Below are positions 27,258-38,499 of a stretch of 64,000 nt of DNA, in pieces. The position numbers were made by a program, and so were the translations under genes. A model generated the notes under the pieces. The model was not told the DNA's origin. It ran no database searches and saw only the letters and a list, made by a program, of their open reading frames with translations. The stretch covers positions 682,001-746,000 of the forward strand of contig JAJNNX010000009.1 of NCBI GenBank assembly GCA_023159155.1. The letters run 5' to 3'. This DNA comes from Ustulina deusta (lineage: Eukaryota > Ascomycota > Sordariomycetes > Xylariales > Xylariaceae). Each line of letters begins with the position of its first letter. Position 1 is the stretch's first letter.

Positions 27258-27553
27258 TGTTGGAATAACTAGTATTAGTTATAATTTTTTTATATAATTT
27301 ATATAGAGTGCGAGTTTATGCTTGGCTTTTGTACGGATGTTAGCCGGACTTCGGCCGGACAAAAAAGATTTTATTTTTTTTATTATATTAGCTGATATAA
27401 TAACGTAAGCTTTTATATAAATATAAAATATTTATGCTTTATATAAATAAATTTTTTTTTTGTAAATAATATAGTATATAATACATTATATTCTGTTTAT
27501 ATATATCATTTATTTGTTTTATATATAACATATTATATATAATTTATTTAATA
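27258..27553 (+). repeat. 5' LTR of copia copy B
   Basis: A 296-bp LTR starting TGTTGGAATAACTAG and ending TTATTTAATA, preceded by the duplication aataa. Confidence 0.82.
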
Positions 27554-28015
27554 CTAATTAATATTTATAAAAATATTTATATAATTATTTGATTTTTTTT
27601 AATAAAATATTAAAGTAATATATAAAAAAAAATAAAAAAATAGCATATAATTATGCTAACTTTAATTATACTATTATGTAATAACTAAACAATTTTTATT
27701 CTTTTTATTTATTTTCATTTTATTTTATTATAGCATTACATATATTTTATAATATAGCTAAAACCGCTAAATCGGACATTTTTTTTACGTATAAAAAACT
27801 TGCTAAAAAATATAACTTAAATATAAAAAACGTATAAAAATATTTTAACTTTGAATATTAAAAAAAAAATATTAACTTAAGCACTATAATATATAACTAT
27901 TTAAATAAGCATATAAAAAAAACTTTAAAAATTAAATAGAATAAAATTTCAAAAATATATATTATAACTTATATATAAAATTGCTTTAGATTATCTAGCA
28001 ATAAAGTATAATGTA

Positions 28016-29864
28016 GGACACAAGCTAATTGCTAACACAAGTCAATTGCCAACTTTTTTGCATTTTTGTACGCTCTTTTTTTAATTACTATTTTTATAAC
28101 TAATAATAATAGTACTTTTTTAGAACAAAGCAGACTTATAGCTTGCATTAGAAGCTCTTAATTGCAACAAAAAATTAATTGTTAATCGTGCAGCACAAAT
28201 TTATAATATTTTTTGTATAATTTTTTGCAATTAGCGCGCTAGCAAACAAACCTAATAAATATTTATTATATAACATTAAAAATTAATCGAACTTAAAAAA
28301 AATATTATTATATAATATATTATAGATTTAGTTTTATAATTGTTTTTGCTTTAAATAAGTAGTATTAAAAATATAGCTAATTAACTGCTATATAAACATA
28401 ACATATCTAAAGTTAGTATTAATTAAGCTTTAAACTTTATATAATAATATTTTATGCTTAAAATATATTTTAATTAAAAAATTAATTACTAGCAAGTTTT
28501 TTATAAAAATCTTATTATATATAATAAATAATTTAAGCTTATATAAAATATAATAATTAAATATAATATTTTAAAAAAAAATATTTATAACTTTAATAAA
28601 ACAAGCTTTATAATAAGCCAAATCTTATCTAAAATAGTTATAACAACGTTTAACTAGCACAAATAACCAAAAGCTGTTTAGTTAAGCAATTATAAATAAT
28701 TAACTATTATTTAAAGTATTAGTTTATATAGCTATATAGTTTTATTATATATTATTTTAGCAAGCAAAACTTATTTTTTATTTTAGTATGCCAATAACTA
28801 ACTATTATACAACTAAAGAATTATAGTTATAAAAAATAGCTAAATAATAAATAAATAAAGTTTAGATTAGATTAACTATTTTAATTTATATATAGCTAGT
28901 TATATAAAAAATATTTATTGTTTATTAATTTTTAATAGCTATAAAAGCTACTATTTAATTAATTTTAAACTATATTATAAAAACTATAATATTATTACTT
29001 TTTATATACCTATTTATTTGTTATATTAATTTTAATTTTTTAATATTAGTTGTTTTAGCTTATTAAAATATTTATATATAAAAAAAATTAATAATTTAAT
29101 ACGGATATATATTACTTATATTATTAAAAAAGATTTTTTTATTACGTTTTATAAAGTATATAAAGCTTTTATAATAGAATTTAATATTTAAAAAAGTTTT
29201 AAAAGTATTAGATTAGTGTTATATGATCTAAAATATATATTTTTCTAGTTCGAAATCTAATTGCTAACTAAAATACTTTTTAAATTGTTTAATAGACTTT
29301 TAGTTCTTTAGCAATTAAAGATTTTATATAATATAACTAATATATAATTATAAGCTAAATATATTAAAAATAAAATTATATAATATTAAAATAGCTTGTT
29401 AAATATTATTTTAAATACTATTAATTATATTATAAAAAATATAACGTTGCTTATATATAAAGTTATATTATTAAAAAAAAAAATTGCCAAACTTTATATA
29501 GCAAATAAAATATTTAGCTAATACTGTTATACAAAAAAAAACATATATAGAATAAAAAGTTATTTATTATATAAAAAAAATAAGATTTTAAAACCAAACA
29601 AGCTATTAAAAAACAAATAATAAAAAAAGTATAATAAAATAATTGTTGTACAAAAAGGGGTATATTATACATACAATAATATGGAACATATAGTAAGCCT
29701 GGGCATAATTTGCATATTTATTAAAATACTATAGAAATATCTAGCAATAATATTTCTGATTAGATCTAATTGATTTTTTGTGTTATGGTTAAATTATTTG
29801 ATTTATATGTACAAAAGTGCAAAAAAGTTGGCAATTGACTTGTGTTGGCAATTAGTTTGTGTCC
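28016..29864 (+). mobile_element. Fot1/pogo-type DNA transposon, RIP-dead, nested in copia copy B
   Basis: Terminal inverted repeats of about 56 bp (28016-28071 and 29809-29864) begin GGACACAA at each end and differ at few positions. They are flanked by TA on both sides, the target used by Tc1/mariner-superfamily elements. The 1849-bp length is the usual size of fungal Fot1 relatives. The TIRs keep intact words such as AAGTCAATTGCCAACTTTTT, so they are far less mutated than the interior. Confidence 0.82.
28120..29650 (+). pseudogene. transposase remnant of the Fot1/pogo-type element
   Basis: Plus-strand frames read VNRAAQIYNIF (the helix-turn-helix DNA-binding part, near 28170-28215). Further on, NIYNFNKTSFII corresponds to the first catalytic aspartate region of the DDE domain, and TIIQSIS with IILASKTYF to its next strands. 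Many TAA/TAG codons interrupt the frame, as RIP would produce. The catalytic region cannot be functional. Limits are approximate. Confidence 0.7.
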
Positions 29865-29866
29865 TA

Positions 29867-32430
29867 TGTTATAAATATAAATAAACAAAGAATTATATTT
29901 AAAAAATCTTAAAATAATTATACAAAATAAATCTAAAAATATAAAAAGTTTTTCAAAACTTTTAATTATTTAACTTATTTTTTTACTTTTTATATAACAA
30001 TTATTAGGTTTTTTTATATTTAATTAATAATTTTAATATATTTTTTAGTTTATTTTTATTTTTTAAACTACTTTAATTCTTTAGATTACTTTAACTTTTA
30101 TATTTATTATATAAATAAAAATAAAACTAAAAATTAAATAGCTAGAATTTATATAGCTTAAATTTTAAAAAAATATATAATAAAAATAAGTTATAAACTA
30201 AACTTTTAATTAGTATATAAATATTTTATTACTTATAATTTTTTTTTAATTTTATTGCAATAAGTATATTTTTATATAATATTAAACCTAATAATAATAA
30301 AAACTCTTTTAGAACTATTTTTTTTAAAGAATATATAAAACAAAATCATTTTTTTAGAAAAATATATAATATTTTAAAAAACTTAAAAAAAAGATTTATT
30401 TAAATAAGTTATATAATTTATTATATAATAAAGCATATATATTTATTAATATTTATTAAATTTTAAAAAGTTTTAAAAATTAATACTATATAATATTTTT
30501 AACTATTTTAAAAAGTTTTATAAAAAGATATTTTATTTATTAAATTAGTTTTAATAAAACTTAAAATAAAATATATTATATAATAAATTTTTATTTTAAT
30601 ATTAATATAAACTATAATTAATATTAAGTTAATTAGACTAGTTTTTTACTTATATAAATAATAATAAAAAACCTTAATATAAAAATATATAATATATTAA
30701 ATATTATAATTATTAGTTATAGTTTTTATATTTCAAAAGCTAACAAATAAAAGTTTTTTTGTTAATTTCTAAATATGCCTTTAATTAATAAAGAAATTAA
30801 AAAAAAACTAAAAATATTTATATAAAAAAATAATAATATATATTTTACTAATAAAGAATATAACTAAAGCAACTATATAAAAAACTAATAGTATAGATTT
30901 TTTAGATTATTAAACAAGCTAAACATATAGTAATATTACTTAAAAAAGATAGAATAGCTAAAATTATTATATAAATAAAAAGTGCTTTATATACTAAAAA
31001 AAAAATGAATTAATAAAACATATTTTTTAAAAACAAGCTTATATAAAAAGCTAATATTTTAATTTATATCAAATAATTAATAATATTTTTTTTTTGCTTA
31101 ATAAATTTTCTATATATTTTATAAAATATAAAAAATATCTAAAGTTGGACAAAAGCAATAAAAATATCAAAAAGAAATCTAGTAACTAATTTATTTAGTT
31201 TTTTATAAATAATATTTTTATATATTATTTAATTAGTTTATTTTTAGTAACTAATATTATATAAAATATTAAAGCAAACTATAAAATATAAGCGCTTCAA
31301 ACTATTTAATAATAATAAAAAAGCAGCTTAAAACTTATCTTAAAATTTATTTTTATATAAAAATAAATTAAATATTAAATAGCGCTTATATTAACTTTAG
31401 TAGTAATAATATAATTATAGCTATAAGCATCATATAAATAAATAACTTTTTTAATATAATAATATATTATATTTTAAATGGTCTAACTTTATTTTTATTT
31501 TTACTAAAAAATATTAACTGTTTATAAATATATTTTTATTATATATAAATAAAAATATTTATTTTTTAATATAAGTTTATATAAAACTAGAATTTATTTT
31601 ATTAAAATAAAACTATAATAGTTTTATTGCTATTTTAGATACTTTTATATAAAAAAATTATATAAAATGTTTAGTTATATGAAATATAAAATAAATTATT
31701 TAATTTTAAAATAAATTATTTAATTTTAAAAAAAATTTAAAAATTTTATTAATATTATTAATTATATAATTTAATAATTTAATATTTGAACTTTTTAATT
31801 AAAAATAATTATAATTTTAATTATAAAGTTATAATTAATATTATATAAATAAAAAATAAGCAAGTTTTTTATATAATAAATATTGCTATATTGTTTTAAA
31901 TAGTAATATTTTTTAAATTAATATTTATATAAAACGTTTAAAAAATATTATATAAGTACTAAATTAATATATATTAAAGATTTTTTAATTATATTATATA
32001 TAACTTAAATATAAAATTTTTTTTTGAAAAATTTTAAAACTAAGCTAAAATTATAAATATTTAATATTATATAATATTTATTAAAATATACTAAGCAATT
32101 AATAAAATTAAAAAGATATATAAATTATTTTGTTATATATATAATATTTTAAAAATAAAGCTTAGTTATTATATAAAAAATAAATTAATTTTATAAATAG
32201 TAATTAAAACTTTAAATAATACTACTAGATTAAATAGCTGTATATTAATTCTTTTTATTTTTAAAACTTATTTTAGAATTAATTAAAGTTTATTTTTTTT
32301 GCTTAATATTGTACAAAAAGCTAAAGCAATTAAAAAAGCTATAAAAATACTATTAAAAAAAAACAAAAATTAGAATCAACTGTACAATTAATTAGCGTAA
32401 TAGCTTTGCTTTATATAATATATTATTTTT
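29867..32430 (+). pseudogene. gag, protease and integrase remnants of copia copy B
   Basis: Collinear with copies A and C. A gag continuation includes the roughly 0.7-kb segment missing from copy A. The protease/pre-integrase region is near 31390-31520, and the integrase core near 31800-32330 has the same NYNFNYK word. The frame is saturated with stops. After about 32430 the reverse transcriptase present in the other copies is missing. Confidence 0.65.
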
Positions 32431-33108
32431 ATTTTTATAAAATAAAGTTTTAATATAGCAAAAAACTATTATTTTTTATATAATATTTTAAAAAATTATA
32501 ACTATACTAAGTTTATTTTTAATATTAATTATACTATATTTAAATTTAAAATTATTATATAACTATTTTATAAAACTAATTTATTCCTTTTTTTTCAAAC
32601 GTAATAATTATACCGAGTGCTATACGAACGCTAAACGTACGTTATATAAATATTACTTTAAAACTTAATAATTTAGCAATAATTATAGAATAAGTAACTA
32701 CTATGTATTATATAAGTATTTTTTATATATATAGCAATAGTAATACTACGTAACTAAATAAAGACTATATAAAAATAACTTTTTTAGTAGAAAATAAGAA
32801 TAATTAAATATATAAAAAATATATTAGCAAGCACCCGGATTTATATATTAACTAATAATATAGTAGCAACCTAAGCTTTATTAGTTTATATATAAAAAGC
32901 TAAAATATTAATAATATATTAAAATAAATATATATATAATAAAGAAATAAATATATATATTAATATATAACGCTATAATAAATTAATAATTATTAGAATT
33001 GTTTATTAATAGTAATACTATATAATAATTGTTATTTTAGCTAATAATTCTTAATATATAACTATTATTACTAAAAAACTAAATAATATTTATTATATAT
33101 ATATATAT

Positions 33109-33410
33109 TGTTAAATGGGCTATATATAATATATTGTATATAAAACAAATAACACGTATAGATAGAATACAATATATTGTACTATGTTATCTATAAAAAA
33201 AACAGAAAAAAGAGAATGTTCGTACGAAGCATGAGTTTTTTACATTTATGTGAGAGCTCACGCTATCGTACGAGCTAACATGACAAAGGGGAAATAAGGT
33301 CCCTTTCGTCCGGCCGAGGTCCGGCTAACCTCCGTACGACAGCCAAGCGTGAACTCGCACTCCGTGCGAGTTGCACGATAAGGTTGTAACTAATGCTAGT
33401 TATTCCAACA
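33109..33410 (-). repeat. solo LTR of the copia family, almost free of RIP
   Basis: A 302-bp LTR in minus orientation, starting TGTTAAATGGGC and ending TTATTCCAACA on the plus strand. It is bracketed by the duplication tatat (33104-33108 and 33411-33415). It retains many CpG and CpA sites (for example GTCCGGCCGAGGTCCGG near 33309) that are mutated in all other LTR copies here. The matching 3' regions of copies A and C have no LTR at this point, so it inserted into copy B. It contains a perfect hairpin, AACTCGCAC-TCC-GTGCGAGTT, at 33352-33372. It probably reflects a recent insertion followed by LTR-LTR recombination. Confidence 0.9.
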
Positions 33411-33952
33411 TATATACTATATAAAAATAAGTAAACATACAAAACAAAAGATTTTAAAAAATAATAAAAAAAACAAAAAGCAATAGAAAACTTAAGCATT
33501 TTTTTATATATAAACTAACCTAATTTTTAATTAGTTAATTTTTTTTTATATAAATAACCTGCCTAGTTAGCTAAACATAAATAATCTTAAGGGCTTTTAA
33601 TTAGCAACTGCCCGTATAAAGCTTATTAACTAAACAAGCTAGCTAATTATAAACTTTACTGTTATACGGGGCAAAAACAAATATTTAACTTTAATTTAAA
33701 TAGTTACTAAATAATATTTAGCTTATAGTTTTTAACTAACTATATAGCTAAAGTAGTAGCTTTATAATATTATTACATAACTTTATTAAAAAAAAAAATT
33801 TATTAATTTAGTAGCTATATATATAAACTAGATTACTAATCTAGTTATTTTTTTAATAGTTAAACTTTTATATATATATTTAGGCAGTTATATAATTACT
33901 TTTTATTTTTTTTATATAACGGGCAATTATAATTAAAAAAAAAAATAGCTAG

Positions 33953-34254
33953 TATTAGAATAACTAGCATTAGTTATAACTTTATTATATAATTTATATA
34001 AAGTATAAGTTTATGTTTAGCTTTTATATAGATGTTAGCTGGACTTCGGCTAGATAAAAGGACTTTATTTCTTTTTTATCATATTAGCTCGTATAATAGC
34101 ATAAGCTCTTATATAAATATAAAAAACTTATACTTTATACAAACATTTTTTTTCTTTTTTTTATAAATAATATAGTATATAATAGATTATATTTTGTTTA
34201 CGCGCGTTATTTTTTTGTTTTACGTACAATATATTATATATAGCTTATTTAATA
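33953..34254 (+). repeat. 3' LTR of copia copy B
   Basis: A 302-bp LTR, start mutated to TATTAGAATAAC and end to TTATTTAATA, followed by the duplication aataa. Confidence 0.82.
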
Positions 34255-35346
34255 AATAAAGCTATTTTATAACTAAAATAATAAAATAATTATATAATTA
34301 CTATTATAAAAGAATTTATTATTATTATTTATATATTATTATAAAAACTTTAAATTTATTAAAATAATTTTATTTATTAATACTAAGCTATTAATTATTA
34401 TATTATTCAATTTTATTATTATTATTTATTTTGTAGTAATATTAAATAAAAGTTTTTACTACTAGCTACTAAAAATATATTTATATTAAACTTAATTAGT
34501 TTTTTTATAAAATTATTAATATATTTAAAATTAACTAATAATTAATTAGCTAAATATTTAAAATAATTTTATAATTTTATAGTTATAGCTATACTTTATA
34601 TTTATTTAAAATTAATATTTTTTAATTATTTAAAAAAAAAATTTAAAAAACTAGTAATATAATATTTAATACTTATACTTAAAATATATTTTCTATATTT
34701 TGTAACTACTAAAAAAATAACAAAAAAATTTAAATAAGTTTTTTTTATATCCTAACAAAATAATTAATAAAAAACCTATAAAAAGACGCAAAATAATATA
34801 TTTTTATTATAGCAATAATAGCGAGCTTATTTAGAGGTAAAGCTATAATATTCTAAAACTACAACTTTGTTTAAAATATAATATAATACTAACAATATAT
34901 TTAGCAGTTAAAACTTATATTTATTATATAGTATATTATAAATTTATTAATAAGTAGCTATAAAAAGTTATCTCTACCTAGGCCTTAACAACTTAAAATT
35001 AAAAAATTACATATATTTAACTAAATAATTTATATATTATTATTAATTAGCTTATATTTGTTTTTTGTTTTTTTTATAAAGGTTTTTTATAAGTTCGGCT
35101 AGTGCTAAAAACTTTAAATAAAATAAAATAAAAACACTAAAAGTATTAGCAAGCTTTTAAAACTTTAATATATTAAAGCTTTTTATAAAAAGGACTTACT
35201 ATAAATTATAAAAAAAAATCTAGTAATATATTTAAAAAATTTTTAAAATATTAAAATATTATATTTACTATCTATATTTATAAATTATATTTTATATAAT
35301 TATATTAAATAACTAATATAACATACAAATTTAAAATAAATAGAAG

Positions 35347-35496
35347 TGTTAGAATATAGAGATTAAATATATTTTATTTTCTAATTATATATATTACTAG
35401 ATTCCCCCGGACTTTTGGTTTTTGATTTTCTTTTCTAATTATCCTAAATATATACAACATTCTGCTCACTTGTATATATATCCATTTATTTTAATA
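35347..35496 (+). repeat. LTR-like repeat family 2, right copy
   Basis: A 150-bp unit starting TGTTAGAATATAGAG and ending TTTTAATA, the direct partner of 4135-4284. It keeps GATTCCCCCGGACTTTTGG. Its flanks (agaag before, aaatg after) do not give a target duplication. The right flank aaatg differs by one base from the left flank aaaag of the other copy. Confidence 0.55.
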
Positions 35497-36038
35497 AAAT
35501 GTATAGGAAGTTTTTAAAAATCTAGAACAAGATTTTAAGCAATTATAATAATACTACAAAACTTTTTAAGATTATAAGTATTAATGTTTTGCTATATAAA
35601 GGGATTTATAGAATAAATTATAATAAGTACAAAAAAATAAGCTATAAAAACATTTATTAAGTAATATAATAATTTATTACTAGTTTATATAGCTGTTTTT
35701 TTAAACAGCTCTAAATTATAAAAAAAAGCTATAAAGTATAGCTATATTATATATTATAATATTAAACTAATAGTTTAAAGCAAAAGCTGCTTAAGTATTA
35801 TAAAAGATTTTAATAAAAAAGCTAAAAAAGCTAAATATAGTTTATAATATACTATATAAATAGTTTAGAAATATTTAATAAATATATATATTAATAATAT
35901 TTTAGTAATTTAAAAGCTATATAATAAATCTACTAATAGTTCTTAAAATATATTTTTAGAATCTTAAGCTATAATAAATATAATAAATATATATATTTAC
36001 TAAATATTAAGCTATATAAATATTAAAAATATTAAAAT

Positions 36039-36341
36039 TGTTGGAATAACTGGCATTAGTTATAACTTTATTGTGCAACTTGCACTCCGTGCGAGTTCAC
36101 GCTCGGCTATTGTACGGATGTTAGCCGGACTTCGGCCGGACAAAAAGGACTTTACTTCCTTTTTGTTATATTAGTTCGTACAATAGCATAAGCTCTTATA
36201 TAAATATAAAAAACTTATGCTTTATATAAACATTCTTTTTTTTTTATTTTTTTTATAAATAATATAATATAATATATTATATTTTATTTATATATATTAT
36301 TTGTTTTTATATATAATATATTATATAAAGCTTATTTAATA
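36039..36341 (+). repeat. 5' LTR of copia copy C
   Basis: A 303-bp LTR starting TGTTGGAATAACTGGC and ending TTATTTAATA. It keeps the AACTTGCAC-TCC-GTGCGAGTT hairpin with one mismatch pair. Confidence 0.85.
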
Positions 36342-36719
36342 TTAATTAATAGTTATAAAAATATTCGAAAGAATTACAAAAAAATATTATAAATTAGCAA
36401 AAGTAATAATAAAGTTAAACTTATATAAATAGGTTTTTATATTGCACCTCGAAATCTTCATTATATAATACTACTTTTTTATAAAAAAGTATTAATAGTA
36501 TTATATAAAATAAAACAAATATTTTATATTACAAAATGCTTAAATATATTTAATTGTTATAAAAAGAGTAACAAAGATTTAATTTTTAATATATAAGTAT
36601 TAACTTTCTGCAAAGAATATTAAAAGTAGTATATAAAAAAGACAAAAATAATATATAATTGTACTACTTCTGATTATACTGTTATATAACAACTAAACAG
36701 CTTTTTTTTTTTTTTCTAT

Positions 36720-38450
36720 TTATTTTTTTTTTTTATTATAATATTAAATATATTGCACAATATATAGAAAGCCGCTAAAGCATACCTACGATTTATATAT
36801 AAAAAGATTATATAAAAACTTAGCGTTAGCTTAAAAAATATACAAAAAATATTTAACTTTTAATACTAAAATAAACCTATCGATCTAAATAGTGCAATAA
36901 AACTAATATTTAATACGTATATAGCTTATTAGATTAAAAAATATAACTATATGATTAATAATAAATAAATATTTTAAAAAGTATACAAAAAAGATTTTAT
37001 AGAATAAATATTTAAATATTTTAGAAAATTTTATATAAATATTTATACAAAACTTTATAATATTATTATATATAAAAGAATATAACCATAAATAAACCTA
37101 GGTATATATATAAGGAACTTTGCTTAAATTGCACAAAATAAATTTGAACTAATTAAAAGTTCTTTTAAGCTTTTAATTATTTAATCTATTTTACTACCTT
37201 TTGTACAATAGTTCTTAGTCTCCCTTATACTAAGTTAATAATTTTGACCTATTTCCCTTTAGTTTATTTCTACTTTTTAACCTACCTTTACCCCTTAGCT
37301 TATTCTAACTTTTAAACCTATTATATAAATAGAACAAAAACTAAAAATCAAATATCTGGAACTTATACGGCCTGATCCTATTTAAAACATATAATTTTAT
37401 ACATCTAAGGACTACGCTGCCTAGTTTATACAACCTACTATTAAGTTTTAGAATATTTTTGAACCTATGTATGGTTATACAATAAAGGCAAGCTATAAAC
37501 CTAATTTCTAGCTAGTGTATAAATATCCTATTGTTTATAACCCTTTTTAGACCTTTATATAACAGGCATACCTTTATATAATATTAGACCTAGTAACTAA
37601 TAATTTTTTTCTGGACCTACCCCCTATAAAAGATGTATAAAGCGGAGTAATTCTTTTAAAAAAATATATAATCTTTTAAAAAAAAAAAAAAAAAAAAAGG
37701 AACTATATAAGTAAGCTATATAACTTACTTTATAATAAAGTATGTTTATTTATAAATATTTATTAATAGTTTAAAATTATAAAAAACTAATATTATGTTA
37801 TATTTCCAACTATTTTAAAGGGTTATATAGAAGACTTTTTTATTTATTATATTAGACCTAATAAGATTTAGAATAAAATCTATTATATAATAAACGCTTA
37901 TTTTAATACTAATATAAACTATAGCTAGTACTAAGCTAACTAGACTATAATTATATTTATATAAAAAAAAAAAAAAGCTAGATCTAATATTATATAAAAT
38001 ACTAAAAATTATAATTAATAAGCTTGCAAAAATATAAAAAGTACTTAGTACAAACTACTAAAAAGAAATCTAACTTAGTATAATAGTTATATAAATATAT
38101 TAAGAAGTACCGGAGTTAGCTATAATACTTATACTCCAAAAGCTTTTATATAAAGGTTTTTTTTTGGACTTTAAAGCATATATTTATATAGCAACAAACA
38201 ATTTATTAAAACATTTTATATAAAAAAACTATAAGGCTTACTATATAAATAGGAGGTATAACTAGAGGAACTATACAAAAAGCTAGCAGTATAAATACCC
38301 TAGACTTTTAAGTAGGCTAAACATATAAAAAAACCAATTAAAAAACTAAAACAACTAAAGTTACTATATAAATAAGAAGTGCTTTATATGCTATAAAAAG
38401 AGTTATTAGTTAATAAAACATATATTTTAGAAATAAACTTATATAAAAAA
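36720..38450 (+). pseudogene. gag remnant of copia copy C
   Basis: It aligns by eye with copy A from ATTATAATATTAAATATATTG near 36735 onward. It carries a segment of about 0.7 kb (roughly 36990-37700) that is absent from copy A between the words for INNGQIF and the following KPYNLLY part. A CCHC-like trace follows near 38370. All frames are broken by stops. Confidence 0.6.
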
Positions 38451-38499
38451 CTAATATTTTAATTCGTATAAAATAATTAATAATAATATCTTTATACTT

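Larger units (their letters stand above)
27258..34254 (+). mobile_element. Ty1/copia-type LTR retrotransposon, copy B, interrupted and deleted
   Basis: LTRs at 27258-27553 and 33953-34254 are flanked by the duplication aataa (27253-27257 and 34255-34259). The interior is collinear with copies A and C but holds two later insertions: a Fot1/pogo-type transposon at 28016-29864 and a solo LTR at 33109-33410. Without them the element is only about 4.8 kb. The sequence jumps from the end of integrase (about 32430) to part of RNase H and then to the 3' noncoding part, so reverse transcriptase and most of RNase H are deleted. It is a dead deletion derivative, more heavily RIP-mutated than copy A. Confidence 0.82.

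Noticed and set aside
33275..33499. 74-codon minus frame over the solo LTR
   Set aside because: It covers LTR sequence and flanking isochore and is open only because the LTR escaped RIP.
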